From assembly GCF_025965585.1 (NCBI RefSeq), contig NZ_JAOPWR010000078.1, forward strand, positions 1-50,229: a stretch of 50,229 nt of DNA, in the 5' to 3' direction. The notes beneath the pieces are model-generated. The model saw only the letters and a program-made list of their open reading frames with translations, ran no database searches and had not been told where the DNA came from. Positions within the stretch are counted from its first letter, which is position 1; each line of letters opens with the position of its first letter. This DNA is from Pseudonocardia sp. GTDB lineage: Bacteria > Actinomycetota > Actinomycetes > Mycobacteriales > Pseudonocardiaceae. Below, in pieces: positions 41,461-49,491 of the stretch. Position numbers and translations under genes: made by a program.

Positions 41461-42440
41461 GACGCGTCCCCGCGCCCCGCGGCGGCCAGGCGGGCCGCGC
41501 CCAGACCGGCGTGGTCACGCTCGCCGTGGTGCTGGCGAACGTACATGCCCAGGTCGGCGAGCGTCCGGGCCAGGTCGGCGTCGGTACTCAGTGGGCCTGG
41601 GCCGAGCATCCGCGGCACCCGGTCCAGCACCTCCCGCACCACCCGCTCGACGGCGCACCGCACGCGGGCCACCCGCAGGGCGTGGTCGGCGGCGGGGTCG
41701 GCGTCGACCCCCGCGGCCGCCCGCGACAGCTGCGCGCCGGTGGCGTCGAGCAGCGCGTCGAGCTCGCCGAGATGCGCCAGCTGGTGCGCGTCCGGGGACG
41801 CCGGCAGGTGTGTCACGGCCCGGTCCAGCAGCCCGGCGGCGCCGCCCCACCACACGGCGGCCACGCCGCCGCCCCCGATCGCGAACCCCGGTCGGTCGAC
41901 GTACCACCCTGGTCGGCCGACCAGGTCCTCCCGGCCGACGGCCACCGCGTCGAACCGGACGTCGAGGGTGTCGGCCGCCGCCATCGCCGCGCTGCGCCAG
42001 GACGTGGGATCGGGACGGACCCCCTCCCGCCGGACCGCTACGTCGACCAGCCGCCGCCCGGCCGGGTCCCCGGCCACGACCAGTGCCCGGTCCACGGCGT
42101 GGGCACCGGAGCAGAACCGGACCGTGCCGTCGAGGAGGAGGCCGGCCCCCAGGTCTGCGCCCACGTCGCCGGGGCGGGCCGCCCACACCCCGTACAGGGC
42201 GGCCGGATCAGGGGTCCGCCCCGCCTCGGCGAGGATCGCCACCGCGTCGGCGTGGCCCTCCGCGAGGCGGGCGAGCGCGAGGTCGACGCGACCCAACGCG
42301 GCCAGGGCGTCCCAGCGCTGCGGGGTCGCCCCACCTCCGGGCAGGGGCAGGTCGAGCCGGCCGGCGCCGAACAGGGCGCGCAGCTCGTCCTCGACCGCGT
42401 GGCGCAGGGGCGCGTGAGCGGTGTCTCGCGTCAGGGGCAC
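41457..42440 (-). CDS. Short acyl-CoA-dehydrogenase-like flavoprotein
   Basis: This 327-residue protein follows the acyl-CoA dehydrogenase layout: a helical N-terminal domain, a beta middle domain (FCSGAHAVDRALVVAGDPAGRRLVDV), and a helical end (MYVRQHHGERDHAGLG). It is about 50 residues shorter than typical members, and I cannot find the usual catalytic glutamate, so the reaction is open. ACAD-fold proteins also include aminosugar N-oxidases. It heads the operon with the PIG-L-NodS fusion and a GT2 gene. GTG 42440 was taken as the start; no strong ribosome site is visible. Confidence 0.7.
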   Translation of the reverse strand: MPLTRDTAHAPLRHAVEDELRALFGAGRLDLPLPGGGATPQRWDALAALGRVDLALARLAEGHADAVAILAEAGRTPDPAALYGVWAARPGDVGADLGAGLLLDGTVRFCSGAHAVDRALVVAGDPAGRRLVDVAVRREGVRPDPTSWRSAAMAAADTLDVRFDAVAVGREDLVGRPGWYVDRPGFAIGGGGVAAVWWGGAAGLLDRAVTHLPASPDAHQLAHLGELDALLDATGAQLSRAAAGVDADPAADHALRVARVRCAVERVVREVLDRVPRMLGPGPLSTDADLARTLADLGMYVRQHHGERDHAGLGAARLAAAGRGDAS

Positions 42441-42554
42441 TGTCCCGGGTTCCCGGTCCTGAAGATCTCAATCTCCCCCGTTCCACGGCGTGCGGTGGAC
42501 GACGGACCCGATGTACGGTGCGCCGTCGCCCGTCATGCCACGGAGGTCCCGCCG

Positions 42555-45500
42555 GTGAGCGAGAGAGCATCGGAGTCACTCTTCGCAGGCGGCGGCGAGA
42601 TGGGCCGCGTGATGGCCGACCACGACTGGGCCGCCACCCCCCTCGGCCCGCCCGACACCTGGCCGCAGGGCCTCCGCAGCGTCGTGCGCATCCTCCTGAC
42701 CTCGCAGTTCGCGATGTGGATGGGCTGGGGCGACGAGCTGGCCGTCCTCTACAACGACGCCTACCGCCGCGACACGCTCCGCGCGAAGCACCCGTGGGCG
42801 CTTGGCAGGCCCGCCCACGAGGTGTGGGCCGAGATCTGGCCCGACATCGGCCCGCGGATCCGCACGGTGATGGACACCGGCATCGCCACCTGGGACGAGG
42901 GCCTGCAGCTGTTCCTGGAGCGCAGCGGGTACCCCGAGGAGACCTACCACACGTTCTCCTACAGCCCGCTCGACGACGGATCGGGCCACGTCACGGGCAT
43001 GCTCTGCGTCGTCAGCGAGGACACCGAGCGGGTGCTCGGCGAGCGCAGGCTGCGCACGCTCAGCGAGCTCGGCGACATCTCCGCGGTCACCGCCCCGACC
43101 GTGGAGGCGGCCTGCGAGGCCGCGCTGGCCGCGCTCGAGCGCGGTCGGGCAGACGTCCCGTTCGCGGCGATCCACCTCGCCGAGTCCGACGGCACGGGGA
43201 GCGTCCTGCTGCGCACGGCCCACTACGGCGTCGCCGACGACTCCTCGGTGGTCCCCGAACGGCTCGACCGCGCCACCGATCCCGGCTCCCCGGCGTGGAA
43301 CGTGCTCGACACCGGGCGGACCCGGACGCTCACCGGCCTCGCCGCCGCACACCCGGGCCTGTACGCGCCAACCGCACCGCCACCGCGCGACGACCTGCCC
43401 GACTCGCTCGTCGTCGTCCCGCTTCCCGGTGGGGCGGCCGGCGGCCGGGCCGGGGTGCTGTTCGCCGGCCTGAGCCCGTTCCGGGCGCCGGACACCGAGT
43501 ACCGGCGCTTCCTCGACCTCATCGCAGGCCAGATCAGCACCGCGATCGCCGACGCGCGGGCCTTCGAGGTGCAGCGGCGCCGCAACGAGGACCTCGCCGC
43601 GCTGGACCGGGCCAAGACGGAGTTCTTCACGGGGGTCAGCCACGAGCTCCGCACCCCGCTGACGCTGATCGCCGGTCCCGCCGAGGACGGGCTCGCCGAC
43701 ACCGACGAGCCGCTCCCCCCGGGCCAGCGCACCCGGATGGAGATCATCCACCGCAACAGCGGCCGGCTCCGCAGGCTCGTCGACGTGATGCTCGACTTCG
43801 CCCGCCTCGAGCGGGCCGCGGACGCCTCCGACCGGGTCGCGGTCGACCTGCCCGGGCTCACCCGCGATCTCGCGGAGTCCTTCGCCCCCGCCGTGCACCG
43901 CGCGGGTCTCGAACTGAGCATCGACTGCCCGCCGCTCCCATCGGCTGTGTCCGTCGACGTGGACATGTGGGAGAAGATCGTCCTCAACCTGCTGTCGAAC
44001 GCGCTGAAGTACACGCTCGCGGGCCACATCCGGTTGTCGTTGCACCGCGAGGCCGACGGGGTGCGGCTCGCGGTCGCCGACTCCGGCATCGGGATCCCCG
44101 CCGCCGACCTGCCGCTGCTGTTCCAGCGCTTCCACCGGGTCCGGGGCGCGGAGGGGCGCAGCCACGAGGGCTCCGGGATCGGGCTGGCGCTGGTCGCCGA
44201 GCTCGCCGCGCTGCACGGGGGCACCGCGGGCGTGGAGAGCGAGCACGGGACGGGCTCGACGTTCACCGTCACGCTCCCGCCGTCGCTGCTGACGGGCGAG
44301 GCGCCGGCGCCGTACCGCACCTCCACCTCGGCGCAGCTCTACCGGGAGGAGGCGCTGCAGTGGAGCGGGCCGGTCGAGGACCGGCTCCCGCTCTCGCCGG
44401 TGGACGCCGGACCGGCCGCGGGGGCCACGGTGCTCGTCGTCGAGGACAACGCCGACCTGCGCGCGTTCCTCGCCCGGCTGCTCGAACCGCACTACACGGT
44501 GCGCCTCGCCGCCGACGGGCGCGCGGCGCTCGACCGCATCGCCGAGTCCGTGCCCGACCTCGTGCTGACCGACGTGATGATGCCCGGGGTCGACGGCTTC
44601 GCGCTGCTCACGGCCATGCGCGCCGACCCCGCGACGGCCACCACGCCGGTGGTGGTGCTGTCGGCGCGCGCCGGCGAGGAGGCCGCGATCGAGGGCCTCG
44701 GCGCCGGGGCGGACGACTACGTCGTCAAGCCGTTCTCGTCGCACGACCTACTGGCGCGGGTGCGGTCCAACATCGCCCTGTCCCGGCTGCGCAACCACGA
44801 GACGTCGTGGCGCCGCGCCCTGGTGGCGGCACTCCAGGACGGCTTCTACGTGATCGACGACGACGACGCGGTCATCGAGGTCAACGACGCCTTCGGGGCG
44901 ATCCTCGGCTACGGCCCCGAGGGACTGCCCTACCGCATGCCCTACCCCTGGGTGCCGTCGTCCGAGGTCGACCCGGAGGCGGCCGCACTCGCCGCGCAGG
45001 CGCCCGCCGGCCGGTACAGCACCCGCTTCGTCACGCCTCTCGCCCATCGCGACGGCCGTCGCGTCTGGGTCGAGGCCGTCCACAACGTCGCCACCGACCC
45101 CTCCACCGGACGCTCCGTGCGCGTCGGGACGCTGCGCGACGTCACCGAGGCCCGGCGCGCCGAGCAGGCCAACGAGCTGCTGGCGGAGATCGGCAGGCTG
45201 CAGGGCGACGCGGGCACGTTGGCCGACCGCCTCCGTGCGATCCTGCGAGCCGCCGCACCCGTCCTGGCCGACGCCGCCGTCCTGGGCCTGCGCCGGCCCG
45301 ACGACTCGTTCACACCGTTCGCGGCGGGCGACCCGCACCGCCCCGAGGTCGAGGAGCAGCTGCTCGGGCTGCCGCCGCAGCGCGCGACCGCCGACGATCT
45401 GGCCCGCCTCGCCGAGGGCGAGCCGTACGTCGTGGACGCGCCGCCCGACGCGCCGCTCGCGACCCGCACCGCGCTGCTCAGCCCCCTGATGGCCGACGGC

Positions 45501-47603
45501 CGGATGCTCGGCACGCTCGCCTTCCTGTCGGCCACCGGATCGCACCGCTTCGACGCCGCCGACCGTGCGCTGGCCGCCGAGATCAGCCGCCGGGTCTCCC
45601 GCCTGGTCGACACCGAGCTGGCGCGGGCGCAGGACCGCCAGGTCCACCGGATCGTCGCCGAACTGGGCACGGCCGCCACCGTGGACGAGGCCGCGCACGT
45701 GCTCGTCCACGGGATCGCCGACCTGCTCGGCGCGGAGGCGGTGGGCGCGCTGATCCAACGGCCCGGCCGGGGGCTGGAGCTGGTCCACCAGGTGGGCTTC
45801 TCCCCCTCGATCGTCGCCCGGTACGAGTTCTCGCGCGCCGACGAGACGCATCCGCTGGCCGACTGCGCCCGCACCGGCACGGCCGTCTGGCTGCACGACA
45901 TCGACGACTGGGCCGCCGCGTACCCGCATCTGATCGCGGAGCACGACGGCATCGCCTTCGCCGGGTACGCGGCGCTGCCGCTCGTCGTCGGAACGCGGGT
46001 GGTCGGAGTGTTGTCGATCGCCTTCGCCACGAGCCGGAGCTTCGAGGAGAACGAGCGGGAGCTGGCGGGGTCGCTGGCCTCCCGCGCGGCGCTGGCGTTC
46101 GAACGGCTCACGCTGGCCGCCATGCGCGACGAGGTGGCCGACACCCTGCAGCGCAGCCTGCTGCCGAGCGCCCTGCCCGTGCTGTCCCGGCTCGATCTGG
46201 CCGCGCGCTACCTGCCGGCCGCGTGGGGCAGCAAGGCCGGTGGCGACTGGTACGACGTCCTGGAGCTCGACGACGACCGCGTGGCGGTCGTCGTCGGGGA
46301 CGTGGTCGGCCAGGGCCCGTCGGCGGCCGCCGTCATGGGCCAGCTCCGCAGCGCGCTCGCCGCCCACCTGCTCCACGAGCAGCCGCCGGCCACGGCGCTG
46401 CGGCTGCTCGACCGGTTCGCCCAGCGGATCGACGGCGCCCGGGGCAGCTCGGTGGTCTGCCTGGTGATCGACACCCGCACCGGGGTACTGCGCTGGGCCC
46501 GGGCCGGGCACCCGCCCCCGCTGGTGCTCGACGAGGCCGGCGCGCGCTACCTCGACGACGCAGAGGGGTGCGTGCTCGGTGTGCCCGGGGCACCGCCCTT
46601 CACCGAGGGCGGGGCCGTGCTGCGACCCGGGGCGAGCGTCCTGCTCTACACCGACGGCCTCGTCGAGCGGCGCACCGAGATCATCGACGACGGGCTGGAC
46701 CGCCTCGCGGCCGCCGCCGGGGCCCACGCGTCCGATCCGACACCCATGCTCATCCCGGCGGTGCTGCGCGACGTCGTGGACGGCGCCGGGCCCGCCGACG
46801 ACATCGCCGTGCTCGTGGCGCGGCTGCGCCCGGGAGCCCTGGTCGAGGACCTGCCGGCCCTCGCGACCGGGCTCCCGGGCATGCGACGGGCGGTCCGCGC
46901 GTGGAGCGTGGCCTCGGGGCTGGGCGACGAGCAGCTGGACGACCTCCAGTTCGCGCTCGGCGAGGCCGTGAGCAACGCCGTCGAGCACGCCTACCGCGAC
47001 GAGGCTCCCGGCACCGTCCGCTACCGCCTCGAACGCACCGCGTCGGGCGACGTCAAGGGCGAGATCGTGGACACGGGCACGTGGCGTCCCGTCCCCGCCG
47101 ATCCCGGCCACCGCGGACGCGGGCTGGAGATGATCCGCGCCCTGACAGAGGACGTGGTGGTCGAGACCCACGACGGCGGCACCACCGTCCGCTTCACAGT
47201 GCCCGGCCGCACGGAGCCCGCTCCCGCGGGGGCCGGGGACACCGCGCCGACGCCGGCCCGTCGCGAAGAGCCTCCCGCCACGTGCGAGCTGCGCATCCAC
47301 CGCGAGCCCGGCGGTGACCTGCGGATCGAGCTGACCGGCGCGCTCGACCTCGCGACCGTGACCCCGATCGCCGCGCAGGTGGACGACACGGTGCGCACGG
47401 CCCTCGCCGGGGTGGTGCTGGATCTGCGGGGGGTGACGTTCCTCGGCAGCGCGGGCGCCGGGCTCGTGCTCGGCGCGGCGCACGCCGCGGGCGGGCGGCT
47501 CCGGCTGCTCACCGACCCGGACGGCGCCCCGCACCGCATCCTGGCGCTCACCGGGATCGGCGGGCACGTACCGATCGGACCCGCCCCCGAGCTCGCTGGG
47601 TAG
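42555..47603 (+). CDS. Hybrid histidine kinase fused to PP2C phosphatase, RsbW-like ATPase and STAS domain
   Basis: This 1682-residue cytosolic protein has, in order: a PAS-like sensor (about 1-150), a GAF domain (160-340), HisKA with H363 in SHELRTP, HATPase_c with N482 in NLLSNALKYT, a receiver with D673 in LTDVMMPG, a second PAS (about 750-875), two GAF-like domains (to about 1195), a SpoIIE/RsbU PP2C phosphatase with D1231 in GGDWYDV, an RsbW-type anti-sigma ATPase with N1474 in EAVSNAVEH, and a STAS domain with S1632 in FLGSAGAG. It joins phosphorelay input to all three partner-switching activities. GTG 42555 has CGGAGG eight bases upstream. A free STAS gene follows ten bases later. Confidence 0.9.
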   Translation: MSERASESLFAGGGEMGRVMADHDWAATPLGPPDTWPQGLRSVVRILLTSQFAMWMGWGDELAVLYNDAYRRDTLRAKHPWALGRPAHEVWAEIWPDIGPRIRTVMDTGIATWDEGLQLFLERSGYPEETYHTFSYSPLDDGSGHVTGMLCVVSEDTERVLGERRLRTLSELGDISAVTAPTVEAACEAALAALERGRADVPFAAIHLAESDGTGSVLLRTAHYGVADDSSVVPERLDRATDPGSPAWNVLDTGRTRTLTGLAAAHPGLYAPTAPPPRDDLPDSLVVVPLPGGAAGGRAGVLFAGLSPFRAPDTEYRRFLDLIAGQISTAIADARAFEVQRRRNEDLAALDRAKTEFFTGVSHELRTPLTLIAGPAEDGLADTDEPLPPGQRTRMEIIHRNSGRLRRLVDVMLDFARLERAADASDRVAVDLPGLTRDLAESFAPAVHRAGLELSIDCPPLPSAVSVDVDMWEKIVLNLLSNALKYTLAGHIRLSLHREADGVRLAVADSGIGIPAADLPLLFQRFHRVRGAEGRSHEGSGIGLALVAELAALHGGTAGVESEHGTGSTFTVTLPPSLLTGEAPAPYRTSTSAQLYREEALQWSGPVEDRLPLSPVDAGPAAGATVLVVEDNADLRAFLARLLEPHYTVRLAADGRAALDRIAESVPDLVLTDVMMPGVDGFALLTAMRADPATATTPVVVLSARAGEEAAIEGLGAGADDYVVKPFSSHDLLARVRSNIALSRLRNHETSWRRALVAALQDGFYVIDDDDAVIEVNDAFGAILGYGPEGLPYRMPYPWVPSSEVDPEAAALAAQAPAGRYSTRFVTPLAHRDGRRVWVEAVHNVATDPSTGRSVRVGTLRDVTEARRAEQANELLAEIGRLQGDAGTLADRLRAILRAAAPVLADAAVLGLRRPDDSFTPFAAGDPHRPEVEEQLLGLPPQRATADDLARLAEGEPYVVDAPPDAPLATRTALLSPLMADGRMLGTLAFLSATGSHRFDAADRALAAEISRRVSRLVDTELARAQDRQVHRIVAELGTAATVDEAAHVLVHGIADLLGAEAVGALIQRPGRGLELVHQVGFSPSIVARYEFSRADETHPLADCARTGTAVWLHDIDDWAAAYPHLIAEHDGIAFAGYAALPLVVGTRVVGVLSIAFATSRSFEENERELAGSLASRAALAFERLTLAAMRDEVADTLQRSLLPSALPVLSRLDLAARYLPAAWGSKAGGDWYDVLELDDDRVAVVVGDVVGQGPSAAAVMGQLRSALAAHLLHEQPPATALRLLDRFAQRIDGARGSSVVCLVIDTRTGVLRWARAGHPPPLVLDEAGARYLDDAEGCVLGVPGAPPFTEGGAVLRPGASVLLYTDGLVERRTEIIDDGLDRLAAAAGAHASDPTPMLIPAVLRDVVDGAGPADDIAVLVARLRPGALVEDLPALATGLPGMRRAVRAWSVASGLGDEQLDDLQFALGEAVSNAVEHAYRDEAPGTVRYRLERTASGDVKGEIVDTGTWRPVPADPGHRGRGLEMIRALTEDVVVETHDGGTTVRFTVPGRTEPAPAGAGDTAPTPARREEPPATCELRIHREPGGDLRIELTGALDLATVTPIAAQVDDTVRTALAGVVLDLRGVTFLGSAGAGLVLGAAHAAGGRLRLLTDPDGAPHRILALTGIGGHVPIGPAPELAG

Positions 47604-47606
47604 GTT
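47601..47606 (+). promoter_or_regulatory. Candidate -10 TAGGTT, leaderless STAS transcript
   Basis: TAGGTT overlaps the stop codon of the preceding gene and is followed by seven bases and GTG 47614. This supports a separate leaderless message for the STAS protein and the GTG rather than a TTG at 47605 as the start. Confidence 0.5.
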
Positions 47607-47613
47607 GCCGACC

Positions 47614-48006
47614 GTGTCCGATCCCGATCAGGCTCCCGAGCAGGAGCAGCTGCTGACCCTCACCACCCGGCGCGAGGGCGAGGCCACCGTCGTGACCGCC
47701 ACCGGCGAGGTGGACCTGGTCACGGCAGGCAGGCTGCAGGACGCCACGGCGGCCGCGCTCGCCGAGCCGACGGCCGTGGTGGTGGTGGACCTGACCCACG
47801 TCACGTTCCTCGGGTCGTCCGGCCTGTCCGCCCTGGTGGCCGCGGCCCGCACCGCCGCGGCGCGCCGGGAGCCGCTGCGCGTGGTGGTCGACCACACCCG
47901 TCCGGTGGTCCGGCCCATCGAGGCGTCCGGGCTCGACGGGTTGCTGAGCCTCTACACCGACGTCGAGGACGCTCTCATCGGGCCGGAGGCCGAACGGCGG
48001 GGCTGA
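47614..48006 (+). CDS. Anti-sigma factor antagonist (STAS domain, RsbV-like)
   Basis: This 130-residue single-domain protein has the STAS core TATGEVDLVTAGRL and the phospho-site VDLTHVTFLGSSGLSALV, where one serine of the SS pair is phosphorylated by an RsbW-type kinase and dephosphorylated by a PP2C phosphatase. Both activities are present in the large protein encoded just upstream, so this is its likely diffusible partner. When unphosphorylated it should bind an anti-sigma factor and release a sigma factor; no sigma gene is in the window. GTG 47614 was chosen for the -10 spacing. Confidence 0.9.
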   Translation: MSDPDQAPEQEQLLTLTTRREGEATVVTATGEVDLVTAGRLQDATAAALAEPTAVVVVDLTHVTFLGSSGLSALVAAARTAAARREPLRVVVDHTRPVVRPIEASGLDGLLSLYTDVEDALIGPEAERRG

Positions 48007-48016
48007 CCGTCGCGCC

Positions 48017-49378
48017 TCAGCGGGTGGTCGCCACGACGTCGGCCAGCACGTCGAGCGCCTCGGCGAGCAGGGGCTGCGGGATCGCGAGCGGCGGGAGCAG
48101 CCGCAGCACGTTGCCGTGGCTGCCGCAGGTGAGCACGATCAGCCCGGCCGCGTGGGCGCCGGCGGCGATCGCCTTAGTGGTGGCCGCGTCGGGGCCACCG
48201 GTCGCCGGGTCGACGACCTCGACCGCGACCATCGCCCCGCGCCCGCGCACGTCGCCGATGCGGGGGTCGGTCGCCTGCAGCGCGCGCAGGCGGTCGAGGA
48301 GCATCTCGCCGATCGCCCGGGCCCGCCCGACCAGGTCGTCGTCGCGGATCGTGCGCAGGGTCGCCAGCGCGGCCGCGCAGGCGATCGGGTTGCCGCCGTA
48401 GGTGCCCCCGAGCCCGCCCGCGTGCGGGGCGTCCATGATCTCGGCGGTGCCGGTGACCGCGGCCAGCGGAAGCCCGCCGGCGATCCCCTTGGCGGTGGCG
48501 ATGAGGTCCGGCACGACGTCCTCGTGCTCGCAGGCGAACATCGCGCCGGTGCGGGCGAAGCCGGTCTGCACCTCGTCGGCGACGAAGACGATGCCGTTCG
48601 CCCGGGTCCAGTCGCGCAGCGCGGGCAGGAAGCCGGGCGCGGGGACGATGAAGCCGCCCTCGCCCTGGATCGGCTCGATCACCAGCGCGGCGAGGTTGTG
48701 GGCCCCGACCTGGCGGTCGAGGATCTCGATCGCCCGCCCCGCGGCCGCCGGGCCGTCCAGCCCGTCCAGGAACGGGTAGGACATCGGAGCGCGGTGCACC
48801 TCCGGCGAGAACGGACCGAAGCCCTCCTTGTAGGGCATGTTCTTCGCGGTCATCGCCATCGTCAGCGACGTGCGGCCGTGGTATGCGTGGTCGAACACGG
48901 CCACGGCTTGGCGGCCGGTGTGCGAGCGGGCGATCTTGACGGCGTTCTCCACCGCCTCGGCGCCGCTGTTGAACAGCGCGCTGCGCTTCTCGTGGTCGCC
49001 GGGCGTGATCGCGTTGAGCGCCTCGGCCACGGCGACGTAGCCCTCGTAGGGCGTGATCATGAAGCAGGTGTGGGTGAACCGCCCCACCTGGTCACGCACG
49101 GCGTCGACCACGGCGGGGGCGCTGTTGCCCACGCTGGTCACGGCGATGCCGGACCCGAGGTCGATGAACGAGTTGCCGTCCACGTCGACGAGCACTCCCC
49201 CGCCCGCCGCGGCCGCGAAGACCGGCATGGTCACGCTGACGCCCGCCGGCACCGCTGCCGACCGGCGCGCGGCCAGCTCACGGGAGCGCGGCCCGGGGAT
49301 CTCGGTCACCAGCCGTCGCTCCTGGGGGAGAGTGGGACCGCCGGTCGTCGACACGCGGGCGGTGACGGTGGCGGACAT
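48017..49378 (-). CDS. gabT: 4-aminobutyrate aminotransferase (class III PLP)
   Basis: This 453-residue PLP enzyme transfers the amino group of GABA to 2-oxoglutarate. The family blocks are FNSGAEAVENAVKIAR (cofactor phosphate site), FDHAYHGRTSLTMAMT, EPIQGEGGFIVP, VADEVQTGFARTG and the PLP lysine K297 in ATAKGIAGGLP. Specificity among omega-aminotransferases is judged from overall likeness to actinobacterial GabT; ornithine or other omega-amino acids are possible. ATG 49378 has GAGGAG six bases upstream. It is divergent from a PucR-type regulator, an arrangement that fits GABA use as a nitrogen or carbon source. Confidence 0.88.
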   Translation of the reverse strand: MSATVTARVSTTGGPTLPQERRLVTEIPGPRSRELAARRSAAVPAGVSVTMPVFAAAAGGGVLVDVDGNSFIDLGSGIAVTSVGNSAPAVVDAVRDQVGRFTHTCFMITPYEGYVAVAEALNAITPGDHEKRSALFNSGAEAVENAVKIARSHTGRQAVAVFDHAYHGRTSLTMAMTAKNMPYKEGFGPFSPEVHRAPMSYPFLDGLDGPAAAGRAIEILDRQVGAHNLAALVIEPIQGEGGFIVPAPGFLPALRDWTRANGIVFVADEVQTGFARTGAMFACEHEDVVPDLIATAKGIAGGLPLAAVTGTAEIMDAPHAGGLGGTYGGNPIACAAALATLRTIRDDDLVGRARAIGEMLLDRLRALQATDPRIGDVRGRGAMVAVEVVDPATGGPDAATTKAIAAGAHAAGLIVLTCGSHGNVLRLLPPLAIPQPLLAEALDVLADVVATTR

Positions 49379-49452
49379 GGTGTCTCCTCGGGACGGGCCG
49401 ATGCGGTGGGACGACGGTAGGCCGGTCCCGGTCCGAGCACAGGGTCCCGTGT

Positions 49453-49478
49453 GCACCATCTGTGATGATCAATGGTGC
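49453..49478. promoter_or_regulatory. Inverted repeat between gabT and pucR, candidate operator
   Basis: GCACCAT (49453-49459) and ATGGTGC (49472-49478) are perfect seven-base arms separated by 12 bases that contain GATGATCA. The site sits just before the PucR start and about 75 bases from gabT. The PucR protein may bind it to control both genes. Confidence 0.5.
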
Positions 49479-49491
49479 GAGACTGACACCC

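Noticed and set aside
41438..47317. 1959-codon plus-strand frame across the large sensor protein and the acyl-CoA-dehydrogenase-like gene
   Set aside because: Almost entirely Arg/Pro/Gly/Ala and overlaps genes with clear domains on both strands; a GC-driven shadow frame.
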